Assembly (NCBI GenBank): GCA_039933315.1
Contig: JBDTOI010000067.1
Location: forward strand, 1-20,835
Source: DASXRU01 sp039933315
Lineage (GTDB): Bacteria; Acidobacteriota; Blastocatellia; Pyrinomonadales; Pyrinomonadaceae
Length of the DNA: 20,835 nucleotides
Reading direction: 5' to 3'
In this document: positions 6,114 through 12,538 of the stretch, one piece after another
Position numbering within the stretch: position 1 is the first letter of the stretch
How the letters are laid out: each line of letters opens with the position of its first letter
Notes under the pieces: generated by a model
The model's database searches: none
What the model was told of the DNA's origin: nothing
What the model saw: the letters and a program-made list of their open reading frames with translations, nothing else
Program-made: the position numbers and the translations under genes

Positions 6114-6833
6114 CTACATCGCGTCAGGAGCGTCAACCAACTTCCAGGAAATCGTACAATTGTCACCACGTTCGACCGCATCTACGCGGAACAAAGCATA
6201 GAAGTCTCGTGTGTCATCAACCACGTGGATAACATACATATGACCTGGAAGCGCCTTAACCCAAAGCGAACTGGCCTGCACTCTTCCATCATGCTTTGGT
6301 CGAGCAGGTGGTCGTGTTCTGGTTGGTATGCGCTCTAGCCGCTCCACCAGCGGCGTCACTTGCCTGCCCGGCACCGCATCCTCGCCATCGGCCCCATCCA
6401 TGCCATCGGCGCCATCCGCGCCATCTGCACCATCGGCCCCGCTGGCATTGACAGAGTAGGTACGCCGCTCGCCAGGCTTCAATTTCGCCAGCGGTTCCAC
6501 AACCGGGACCGCAAACTCTTCGCCCCAGGAGCGCGGCCCCAGATCCTTGATCACACTGCGGTTTCCCAGCGCTGCCGAGCTCTCCATCCAATCCTTATCC
6601 TCACCGGCATAAAGCGCTCCATAACGCACATCGCAAATGCGACGCGCCCGTGCCGTAGCATCAAGGGGAAAATTAAGACACCAGGTCCTTTGTTCGCCTC
6701 GATGTTTCAGGACTGAGTAGAGAGTCACCTGCGATACCTGAGGCAACTGCTCTGGTTTCGAGGCGCGCGACATATTTCCGTCCGATGCCAGCGCAACCAT
6801 CAAACCAATAAGAATGACACTAACAGGATTCAT
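6114..6833 (-). CDS. small secreted protein with collagen-like Gly-X-Asp segment, inside the suf operon
   Basis: A 239-residue protein of unknown function. Residues 1-17 form a hydrophobic stretch ending ALA, readable as a signal peptide although its first residues lack positive charge, so export is likely but not certain. Residues 132-152 are seven Gly-X-Asp triplets (mostly Gly-Ala-Asp), as in bacterial collagen-like proteins. The flanks hold three cysteines (TWCLNF, RRICDV, DNCTIS) and a C-terminal beta-rich part with MYVIHVVDDTRDFYALFRV. Expression is supported by a strong AGGGAGG ribosome site 8 bases before the ATG. It lies 25 bases after sufD and 22 before sufS, so it should be co-transcribed with suf. 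No role in cluster assembly is known to me; seven triplets is short for a stable triple helix. Confidence 0.75.
   Translation of the reverse strand: MNPVSVILIGLMVALASDGNMSRASKPEQLPQVSQVTLYSVLKHRGEQRTWCLNFPLDATARARRICDVRYGALYAGEDKDWMESSAALGNRSVIKDLGPRSWGEEFAVPVVEPLAKLKPGERRTYSVNASGADGADGADGADGMDGADGEDAVPGRQVTPLVERLERIPTRTRPPARPKHDGRVQASSLWVKALPGHMYVIHVVDDTRDFYALFRVDAVERGDNCTISWKLVDAPDAM
6378..6440 (-). repeat. nine-base-type tandem repeat coding for Gly-X-Asp triplets
   Basis: Seven consecutive near-copies of a GGC-GCX-GAT-like codon triplet encode the collagen-like segment. Third-base changes between copies show the repeat is not freshly expanded. Such tracts can change length by slippage in whole triplet units without shifting frame. 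Confidence 0.75.
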
Positions 6834-6841
6834 GACGCATG

Positions 6842-6848
6842 CCTCCCT
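6842..6848 (-). promoter_or_regulatory. strong ribosome binding site of the collagen-like gene
   Basis: AGGGAGG on the minus strand, 8 bases before the ATG at 6833. It is clearly stronger than the sites of the neighbouring suf genes and supports both the start and real translation of this odd gene. Confidence 0.65.
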
Positions 6849-6858
6849 CTTTGACGAA

Positions 6859-8202
6859 CTAGGTTTCGAGTTGCGTATGTAGCCGGTTCAATACTGCTGC
6901 GTCCAGTTCTCGCCTGATGGATTCGATTCCAATCTTCTCGATAACTTCCTCGGCGAAGCCATAGGTAAGCAGATTTCTGGCGAGTTCGGGCCGCAGGCCG
7001 CGACTCTCCAGGTAAAAGATCTCCTCTTCATCAAGCTGCCCGATGGCCGCGCCATGCGCGCATTTCACATCGTCGGCGAAAATCTCCAATTGGGGCTTGG
7101 TGTCGACGCGCGCCTCATTCGACAGCAGCATGTTCTTGTTGGTCTGCATCGCGTCCGTCTTTTGCGCGCCGGGCCGCACAAACACCTTGCCGTTGAAAAC
7201 CGCGCGCGACTTCCCATCCAGAATACCCTTGTAGAGTTGATGACTGGTGCAATGCGGTTGGCGGTGATCAATCAACGAGTGCGTATCGGTGTGCTGGCTG
7301 CCGTCAACCATGTAGAGGCCATCTACCCAACACTCCGCTCCCTCCTGGTCCATCCTGACGCCAATCGTGTGGCGCGAGAGTTGGGCTCCCAGTGTGATCG
7401 TCGTGGTGTCGAAGCTGCTGTTAGATCCCAGTTCCGCCTGGGTGGTGGCAATGTGAAAAGCGTCCACGTGTTCACGCTGGAGCTTGTAATGCCGCAACCC
7501 CGCGCCCGGGCCGACGATGATCTCTGTAACAGCGCTGTTGAAGTAATCACCGCCGCCCGCGCTGGCATAGCTCTCAATCACCGTGGCCGCGCTGTTTTCT
7601 TCGCAGACAATCAGGACGCGCGGGAAGGAAGCCAGGGGTATCGAACCGGTCTCGGAAAGGAAAAGCAAATGAATCGGTGTTTCAACTTTTTGGCCCCGGG
7701 AAATTAGCAGGAAAGCGCCGCTGGAAAACAGAGCGGTGTTGAGCGCGCTGAAGCCGTCTTCGTTGTAGTCGGCGTAGCGCGCGAATTGCTCCCAAATCAT
7801 TGACTGATGGGCCGGGCTGCGCAGCGCCTCACTCAGATCCATCGCCACCACACCTTCAGGCAGCGAATTAAGGTTCGAGAGCGAGGCCTCGAAGATCCCA
7901 TTGATAAAAACCAAACGACTCTCAGCAGCCTCTTCCCCGAGAAAGGCTCCCAGACCGCCGGTTTCGCTTAGCCGCGTTGGCGTTCGATCAATGACCGGCT
8001 CGAAGGCCCCTTTTGCGATCGGCGCGACGTTCGTGTATTTCCACTCTTCTTCGCTGGTGGCAGGGAATCCGAGCTGTTCGAAACGATCGAAGGCACCATC
8101 GCGCAGGCGCCGCAACCAACTTGGTTCCGGGCGACCCGACTGTTCAGCTTTGCGAAAAGCTGCTTCGTATTTCGTTTTCTCTTTAACTGCTTCAGTGACC
8201 AT
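6859..8202 (-). CDS. sufD: SufD, Fe-S scaffold complex subunit
   Basis: A 447-residue SufB/SufD-family protein, partner of SufB and SufC in the SufBC2D scaffold. The N-terminal helical part has FPATSEEEWKYTNVAPIA, the typical SufD 'G-x-P-t-x-k-x-E-x-W-k-y-T' motif. The beta-helix core includes HYKLQREHVDAFHI, and the C-terminal part has the invariant KCAHGAAIGQLDEEEIFYL, whose histidine matches the SufD residue implicated in cluster assembly at the SufB-SufD interface, followed by SRGL and a final helix. The first ATG (8202) lies 6 bases after the sufC stop, so the two are probably translationally coupled. Length is usual for the family. Confidence 0.94.
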   Translation of the reverse strand: MVTEAVKEKTKYEAAFRKAEQSGRPEPSWLRRLRDGAFDRFEQLGFPATSEEEWKYTNVAPIAKGAFEPVIDRTPTRLSETGGLGAFLGEEAAESRLVFINGIFEASLSNLNSLPEGVVAMDLSEALRSPAHQSMIWEQFARYADYNEDGFSALNTALFSSGAFLLISRGQKVETPIHLLFLSETGSIPLASFPRVLIVCEENSAATVIESYASAGGGDYFNSAVTEIIVGPGAGLRHYKLQREHVDAFHIATTQAELGSNSSFDTTTITLGAQLSRHTIGVRMDQEGAECWVDGLYMVDGSQHTDTHSLIDHRQPHCTSHQLYKGILDGKSRAVFNGKVFVRPGAQKTDAMQTNKNMLLSNEARVDTKPQLEIFADDVKCAHGAAIGQLDEEEIFYLESRGLRPELARNLLTYGFAEEVIEKIGIESIRRELDAAVLNRLHTQLET

Positions 8203-8208
8203 TTTCTT

Positions 8209-8991
8209 TTACGTTGCCAGCTGCGCAACCCCCTGTTTCACACCGGGGGCTTTTTGCTTCAGCCAGTCATAACCCTTTTCTTCCAACTCCAGAGCCAGTT
8301 CCTTTCCGCCTTCCTTCACGATCCGTCCGCCGGAGAGCACATGGACAAAGTCTGGAACGATATAATTCAGCAAGCGCTGATAGTGTGTGACCAATACGAT
8401 GGCGTTATCGGCGTTCTGCAACTGGTTGACGCCGCCAGCTACGATGCGCAGCGCGTCGATGTCCAAACCCGAATCCGTCTCATCAAGCACGGCCAGCTTC
8501 GGTTCCAGCACCGCCATCTGCAGAATCTCGTTCCGTTTCTTCTCACCGCCGGAAAATCCTTCGTTGACGGAGCGCGTCATGAAGCTGGCATCCATCTCAA
8601 CAACCTTCGCCCGCTCCTTTAAAAGATCCTTGAACTCCAGCGGATCCAGTTCGTCCTTACCCAAATGCTTCTGCTTCTCGTTATAAGCCAGTCGCAGGAA
8701 CTGAGCATTCGAAACTCCCGGCACCTCGATCGGATACTGGAACGCGAGAAACACACCCTCGCGGGCGCGCTCGTCCGGCGAGAGTTCGAGCAGGTTCTTT
8801 CCTTCATAGAGGACCTCGCCGCTCGTCACTTCGTACGCCGGATGCCCGGCAATGATTTTTGCCAGCGTCGATTTACCTGAGCCGTTCGGGCCCATGATGG
8901 CGTGGACTTCGCCTTTGTTAATGGTGAGGTTGATGCCTTTGAGAATCTCATTGCCATCAACCGATGCATACAGATCGCGAATTTCTAACAC
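8209..8991 (-). CDS. sufC: SufC, ABC-type ATPase of the Suf scaffold
   Basis: A 260-residue ATPase that drives conformational change in the SufBC2D complex. Walker A is GPNGSGKST (residues 34-42), the signature is FSGGEKKRNEILQ with the SufC-specific EKKRNE form, Walker B is LAVLDETDSGLD, and the switch histidine is in VTHYQRLL. The start is a GTG at 8991 (MLEIRDLYASVDG), supported by GGAG five bases upstream and by family alignment. The frame runs on to 9084 but there reads through an intergenic dyad repeat and is rejected. It sits between sufB and sufD in canonical order. Confidence 0.95.
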   Translation of the reverse strand: MLEIRDLYASVDGNEILKGINLTINKGEVHAIMGPNGSGKSTLAKIIAGHPAYEVTSGEVLYEGKNLLELSPDERAREGVFLAFQYPIEVPGVSNAQFLRLAYNEKQKHLGKDELDPLEFKDLLKERAKVVEMDASFMTRSVNEGFSGGEKKRNEILQMAVLEPKLAVLDETDSGLDIDALRIVAGGVNQLQNADNAIVLVTHYQRLLNYIVPDFVHVLSGGRIVKEGGKELALELEEKGYDWLKQKAPGVKQGVAQLAT

Positions 8992-8996
8992 TTGAT

Positions 8997-9000
8997 CTCC
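8997..9000 (-). promoter_or_regulatory. ribosome binding site fixing the sufC GTG start
   Basis: GGAG on the minus strand, five bases before the GTG at 8991. It settles the start in favour of GTG over the longer frame, and lies only about 5 bases downstream of the dyad repeat. Confidence 0.6.
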
Positions 9001-9005
9001 TAACG

Positions 9006-9085
9006 GGTCACAGGTATCGGGTGCCCGGTGTCGGCAAGAACCTTCTGCTCCGGCACCTGACACCCGACACCCGACACCTGACACC
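9006..9085. repeat. GTGTCGGG-rich inverted repeat in the sufB-sufC gap
   Basis: The arms are 9006-9034 and 9057-9085, 29 bases each with about 23 matching pairs, around a 22-base loop. The right arm itself is a short tandem array of GTGTC(A/G)GG units seen on the minus strand. From memory, the same motif recurs between genes in many environmental bacteria. The element fills nearly all of the 100-base gap, so its hairpin would sit directly upstream of the sufC ribosome site and could affect sufC translation or mRNA processing (inference). Confidence 0.65.
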
Positions 9086-9091
9086 TATCTA

Positions 9092-10528
9092 TTAACCGAC
9101 GCTACCTTCCAGCTTCATTCCCAACAGGCGCGTCGCTTCTACCGCAAACTCCATCGGCAGTTGCAGAAAAACGTCTTTACAGAATCCATTAATAATGAGC
9201 GAGACAGCATCCTCTTGCGAGATACCGCGCTGCATCAAATAAAACAACTGCTCCTCGCTAATCTTTGAAGTGGACGCTTCGTGTTCCACTCGAGAGCTGC
9301 TGTTCATCACTTCGATATAGGGAAAAGTGTTCGCGCCGCAATTCGAACCAATCAGCATCGAATCACATTGCGTATAATTCCGCGCGTTCTCGGCCTTCGG
9401 CATTATCTTTACCAGACCGCGGTAACTGTTGTTCGCATGACCGGCTGAGATGCCCTTCGAGATGATGGTCGAACGCGTATTCTTACCCAGGTGAATCATC
9501 TTCGTGCCGGTGTCGGCCTGCTGCGCATGGTTGGTCAGGGCCACTGAATAGAACTCACCGATCGAATTGTCACCCTGCAAAATGCAGGAAGGATACTTCC
9601 AGGTAATGGCCGAACCGGTCTCGACCTGGGTCCAGGAGATCTTCGAGTTGCGCCCGGCACACTTGCCGCGCTTCGTCACGAAGTTGTAAATACCGCCCAC
9701 GCCGTTCTCGTCCCCGGCGTACCAGTTCTGCACCGTCGAGTACTTAATCTCCGCGTCGTCCAGCGCCACCAGCTCGACTACCGCTGCATGCAACTGGTTC
9801 TTATCAAACTTCGGCGCCGTGCACCCTTCCAGATAAGAAACGTACGAGCCTTCCTCTGCGATAATCAAAGTGCGCTCAAACTGTCCCGATTCCGAGTTGT
9901 TGATGCGGAAGTAGGTGGAAAGCTCCATCGGACAGCGCACGCCTTTGGGAATAAAGCAGAACGAGCCATCCGAGAAAACTGCGCTATTGAGTGCCGCGTA
10001 AAAATTGTCGTTGGTCGGGACAACTGAACCCAGGTACTTTTTCACCAGCTCAGGATGCTCGCGCACGGCTTCGCTAAACGAACAGAAGATCACGCCATGC
10101 TTCCTAAGTTTCTCCTTGTAAGTAGTAGCCACCGAAACTGAATCGAATACTGCGTCAACTGCCACGTTGGCCAGTTGCTTCTGTTCCGACAAAGGAATGC
10201 CCAGCTTCTCGAAGGTCTTCAGCAACTCCGGATCGACCTCATCCAGGCTGGCTACGGTCGCCTTCTGCTTCGGCGCGCTGTAATAAATCATGTCCTGGTA
10301 ATCGACCTGGGGAAAGGTGACGTTGGGCCAGTTGCGCGGCTCCTTCATTGTCAACCAGTGCCGGTAAGCTTTCAGACGAAAGTCCAGCATGAACTGCGGC
10401 TCGTTCTTCTTCGCCGAGATCAGACGCACAGTATCTTCGCTGAGCCCGCGCGGAATCATGTCGGACTCGATATCGGTAACGAAACCGTATTTATATTCTT
10501 TGTTTAGTAACTCGACCTGGCTGCTCAT
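9092..10528 (-). CDS. sufB: SufB, Fe-S scaffold complex subunit
   Basis: A 478-residue scaffold protein on which the cluster is built. The opening is KEYKYGFVTDIESD, then FRLKAYRHWL and PRNWPNV, all typical of SufB. The beta-helix core has YSTVQNWYAGDENGVGGIYNFVTKRG and KISWTQVETGSAITWKYPS (two separate segments). The late YTQCDSMLIG carries the cysteine equivalent to the E. coli SufB cluster/persulfide cysteine, followed by HEASTSKISEEQLFYL. The start is the ATG at 10528 (MSSQVELL); the frame extends to 10591, but that part is intergenic and has no family similarity. A weak GAGAG lies upstream. First structural gene of the suf cluster. Confidence 0.96.
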   Translation of the reverse strand: MSSQVELLNKEYKYGFVTDIESDMIPRGLSEDTVRLISAKKNEPQFMLDFRLKAYRHWLTMKEPRNWPNVTFPQVDYQDMIYYSAPKQKATVASLDEVDPELLKTFEKLGIPLSEQKQLANVAVDAVFDSVSVATTYKEKLRKHGVIFCSFSEAVREHPELVKKYLGSVVPTNDNFYAALNSAVFSDGSFCFIPKGVRCPMELSTYFRINNSESGQFERTLIIAEEGSYVSYLEGCTAPKFDKNQLHAAVVELVALDDAEIKYSTVQNWYAGDENGVGGIYNFVTKRGKCAGRNSKISWTQVETGSAITWKYPSCILQGDNSIGEFYSVALTNHAQQADTGTKMIHLGKNTRSTIISKGISAGHANNSYRGLVKIMPKAENARNYTQCDSMLIGSNCGANTFPYIEVMNSSSRVEHEASTSKISEEQLFYLMQRGISQEDAVSLIINGFCKDVFLQLPMEFAVEATRLLGMKLEGSVG

Positions 10529-10588
10529 TATTAGTTTTTCTCTCAACCCACCCAAATGAATTTCGCACAGATGACCCGATTTCATTAA

Positions 10589-10650
10589 CACCTGACTTCA
10601 GTCAGGTGATCACGCACCATCTATTGATTCCTAAACCGTTTCAACGGTTT
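10589..10650. repeat. pair of short hairpins between the regulator and sufB
   Basis: Two palindromes with the same design lie 24 bases apart. The first is CACCTGACT-TC-AGTCAGGTG (10589-10608), with 9-bp arms. The second is AAACCGTT-TC-AACGGTTT (10633-10650), with 8-bp arms. Both have a TC centre on the plus strand and resemble the CAGACT hairpins in the sufU-menC gap, so they probably belong to one REP-like group. There is no T-run, so a factor-independent terminator is unlikely; mRNA stabilisation or processing between regulator and sufB is the simplest guess. Confidence 0.65.
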
Positions 10651-10706
10651 ATCGGTGACACCGCTGCACCAGTACCTGGAACCTTCGAACATACGACCAT
10701 TTTTCC

Positions 10707-11195
10707 TCAGGCCCGAGTCTCAACCCGCCCTGAGCGCTGCTGCAACTTCTGAATCCGATGCAACGTAGCATCAACCTTCGCCTCAGTCCCAACCAACTGC
10801 GCCAAAGTAATCTCAGCCAGCGCATTCTGCACCGCTTCATGCAATCCGACGATCACCGGCCGAATCCCGCAATCGCTCGTGTGCACGCAAACATCCATCA
10901 CACCCGCATGCGTCTTACAAAACGCATCGACCGTGTCGGTATCCAAAACGCGAATGACTTCATTCAAACGAATCTCCGACGCCGGCCGCGCCAGGGAATA
11001 ACCGCCTTTAGTGCCGCGCGTCGACTGCACAATCCCGGCCTTACCCAGAATCCAAAGCAGCTTGCCGGCATTCGCCACGGACAATCCTTCACGCTCGGCA
11101 ATCTGCCCCAGCGTCAGTGATTCGCCGTCAGCTTCCGCCCGTGCCAGTTGCACCAGGCAGCGCAACCCATACTCTTCCTGTGCCGAAATCTTCAT
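10707..11195 (-). CDS. Rrf2/IscR-family Fe-S-sensing transcriptional regulator
   Basis: A 162-residue Rrf2 winged-helix regulator, probable controller of the suf genes. The N-terminus (MKISAQEEYGLRCLVQLA) is the conserved Rrf2 opening. Helix-turn-helix residues lie around LTLGQIAEREGLSVANAGKLL, here read as two helices, followed by the wing STRGTKGGYSLARP. Cluster-ligand cysteines Cys93, Cys103 and Cys109 are spaced C-X9-C-X5-C, close to but not identical to IscR (C-X5-C-X5-C), and a fourth cysteine is at position 13. It is first in the direction of the suf operon, 178 bases before sufB, with its own promoter overlapped by a candidate operator. It could be named sufR or iscR by role; I leave the symbol blank because the subgroup is uncertain. 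Confidence 0.9.
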   Translation of the reverse strand: MKISAQEEYGLRCLVQLARAEADGESLTLGQIAEREGLSVANAGKLLWILGKAGIVQSTRGTKGGYSLARPASEIRLNEVIRVLDTDTVDAFCKTHAGVMDVCVHTSDCGIRPVIVGLHEAVQNALAEITLAQLVGTEAKVDATLHRIQKLQQRSGRVETRA

Positions 11196-11228
11196 TGTTT
11201 CCGAGCCTTTACCCTAATGAACGGCTGG

Positions 11229-11256
11229 ATTATACCATACCTGACTTTTTAATCAA
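11229..11256 (-). promoter_or_regulatory. sigma-70-type promoter of the regulator-suf operon
   Basis: TTGATT (11251-11256) and a perfect TATAAT (11229-11234) are separated by 16 bases on the minus strand. Transcription should begin near 11222, leaving a leader of about 27 bases before the regulator ATG at 11195. This is the best promoter match in the window and the only clear one upstream of the suf genes. Confidence 0.6.
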
Positions 11257-11259
11257 GAT
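11237..11259. promoter_or_regulatory. candidate Rrf2/IscR-type operator over the -35 and spacer
   Basis: On the plus strand ATACCTGACT is followed by four Ts and then AATCAAGAT, an imperfect dyad. The halves resemble the two halves of the E. coli IscR type-1 site (ATA..YYGACT and its mirror) with one base less in the centre and one C-to-T change in one half. It covers the promoter spacer and -35, so binding would repress transcription and give autoregulation. Recognised by eye from the known consensus; not tested. Confidence 0.4.
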
Positions 11260-11275
11260 TACGACGGCCAGCCGT

Positions 11276-11503
11276 GAAGAGGAAATTGGCGCTTTCTCAC
11301 GGACGCCTCATGTCGATCCTTAGTGGTTCTGGGAATGGTAGGGATCTCCTGCCGTGTTTTTCCCAGAGCAGAGGCCTCCAGCACCGGCACGGAATGATTA
11401 ACGCCACGGCGTTCCGATCCCACTATGAATCCAGCAAAGGAGATCTAAGGCAGTAGGGGTTCTGCCGCCTGACGGCGTATTCAGGCCTGAGCATTCTCGC
11501 CCT
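11276..11503. other. non-coding stretch with short palindromes
   Basis: With the promoter region, this makes a 308-base gap between the regulator and the next gene. It holds AACGCC-AC-GGCGTT (11400-11413), a CGCC/GGCG dyad near 11467-11478, and the perfect 10-bp palindrome TCAGGCCTGA (11481-11490) lying 14 bases past the stop of the 11504-11938 gene. A plus-strand frame at 11274-11456 has no recognisable family features and runs through these palindromes, so no gene is called. No clear T-run terminator is visible. Confidence 0.45.
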
Positions 11504-11938
11504 CTATTTATGCTGGCTAATTAGCTGTCTGAGTTCTTCTAGGATCGGATGGCTGGAGAACAGAAGCGGCCGCCACGGAGCCAGAAACACGATGCCGCGG
11601 CCAAAGTCTGATCCTGCCCTCAAACGTACAAGGATCGGCCACCCTCCTACCAAAGAATCGAAGGCAACTACTTCTGACAGAGGAATTGCTGTCTCTTTGA
11701 ACCAGTTTGAGACATAAAGATTTTGTTCATCAAGACTAACTCGTTTCAACCTCCAGCCCCACCATGAGAAGAAAGCAGTCGCGATAAGGATTAGAGACGT
11801 CCCAATCAGCCCGTCGGCAGGCGGTCCGGGAGAGTAAGAAAAACGACTCAGGACGAAAAATACACTTAACGCCACCAACGTGAGGGGCACCAGCAGCTTG
11901 AAGACAATGGTCCAGCGGGATGAGATAACTTGCCTCAT
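11504..11938 (-). CDS. small two-helix membrane protein (144 aa), unknown
   Basis: I do not recognise a named family. Two hydrophobic helices are visible, at about residues 11-30 (VFKLLVPLTLVALSVFFVLS) and 43-62 (ending FFSWWGW). The remaining C-terminal part, of alternating strands (RVSLDEQNLYVSNW, KETAIPLSEVVAFD, LVRLRAGS) and a closing helix, looks like a cytoplasmic PH-like or bPH domain as in other small bacterial membrane proteins; that fold guess is weak. It begins 69 bases after the stop of the preceding membrane-protein gene in the same direction and is last in the surface locus. It could be a second candidate immunity gene for the Rhs protein, or unrelated. Confidence 0.7.
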   Translation of the reverse strand: MRQVISSRWTIVFKLLVPLTLVALSVFFVLSRFSYSPGPPADGLIGTSLILIATAFFSWWGWRLKRVSLDEQNLYVSNWFKETAIPLSEVVAFDSLVGGWPILVRLRAGSDFGRGIVFLAPWRPLLFSSHPILEELRQLISQHK

Positions 11939-12007
11939 GAGCAGGTCCAGCTAGCAAAGTTACAACCTTGCCTTTGATATCCGCCTCGGTGGGTCATAAC
12001 CAAATGT

Positions 12008-12517
12008 TCACTTGCAACCATCGGACGGTCCCCACGTGAGCCCGAAGGAGTACGTCCAATCAAACTCTCTCTCCTGTCGACCCGCATATTGAAGATTCGC
12101 AGTGTACCGGCCTTTGCAGTATAGGCGTTCCTTGCCACCATAATCCTTCCCGTCGTAAATAACTTTGTCCTCACTAACAAATCTCCAACCCCGGCTTGCA
12201 AGTTCATTGTCGTAATGTGCCCTGATCACCTCATAGCTGCTTTTCGTTTTGTATGCGGCACTTGTAATTCCTTGTTGTGTCTTATGCATCGAACCGTGCT
12301 GAACAGCTAAAGCCAGCGGAAGCGCCGAAATCGTTTGAAACTCGCGTTCGATATCGTTTTGCGTTATTTCCGCCTTAGCGCCATTTACCCGTTCGTCATA
12401 GTTCCAGTACAGCATGAAAGCGAATGAGAAAGCTACGACAACCAGAGCGCTGACGATCATTGCGCCGACCAGCGTCACAATCGCTACCCAGCGCTTCTTT
12501 CCTCGTAATAGGGACAT
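12008..12517 (-). CDS. single-pass membrane protein directly downstream of the Rhs gene (169 aa), unknown
   Basis: No family recognised. After a basic start (MSLLRGKKRW) comes one long transmembrane helix, about residues 12-38 (AIVTLVGAMIVSALVVVAFS and on), then a soluble domain that is probably periplasmic. That domain contains YEVIRAHYDNELASRGWRF, a pattern seen in small lipoproteins and membrane proteins of unknown role, and two cysteines (RLYCKGRY and the C-terminal GCK). The ATG at 12517 is chosen; a TTG at 12529, four codons upstream and 9 bases after the Rhs stop, is an alternative. Position makes it the prime candidate for an Rhs-linked immunity or accessory protein, but nothing in the sequence shows that function. 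Confidence 0.72.
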   Translation of the reverse strand: MSLLRGKKRWVAIVTLVGAMIVSALVVVAFSFAFMLYWNYDERVNGAKAEITQNDIEREFQTISALPLALAVQHGSMHKTQQGITSAAYKTKSSYEVIRAHYDNELASRGWRFVSEDKVIYDGKDYGGKERLYCKGRYTANLQYAGRQEREFDWTYSFGLTWGPSDGCK

Positions 12518-12538
12518 AATTTTTTTCAATTTCGCAGC

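Larger units (their letters stand above)
11221..11275. repeat. 8-bp inverted repeat bracketing the suf promoter
   Basis: ACGGCTGG (11221-11228) and CCAGCCGT (11268-11275) are perfect reverse complements on either side of the promoter core. The right arm is also part of a local palindrome, ACGGC-CA-GCCGT (11264-11275). It may be a second protein-binding site or chance. Confidence 0.4.

Noticed and set aside
6289..6591. Minus-strand frame of Gly/Arg/Trp-rich repeats overlapping the collagen-like gene
   Set aside because: It is the same triplet repeat read in another frame; the main frame has the ribosome site and signal-like start.
8992..9084. Longer SufC start
   Set aside because: The added residues (MSGVGCRVSG...) are the GTGTCGGG repeat in translation; the GTG at 8991 has a ribosome site and the family start.
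10529..10591. Longer SufB start
   Set aside because: It is intergenic sequence next to the hairpins; SufB homologues align from MSSQ.
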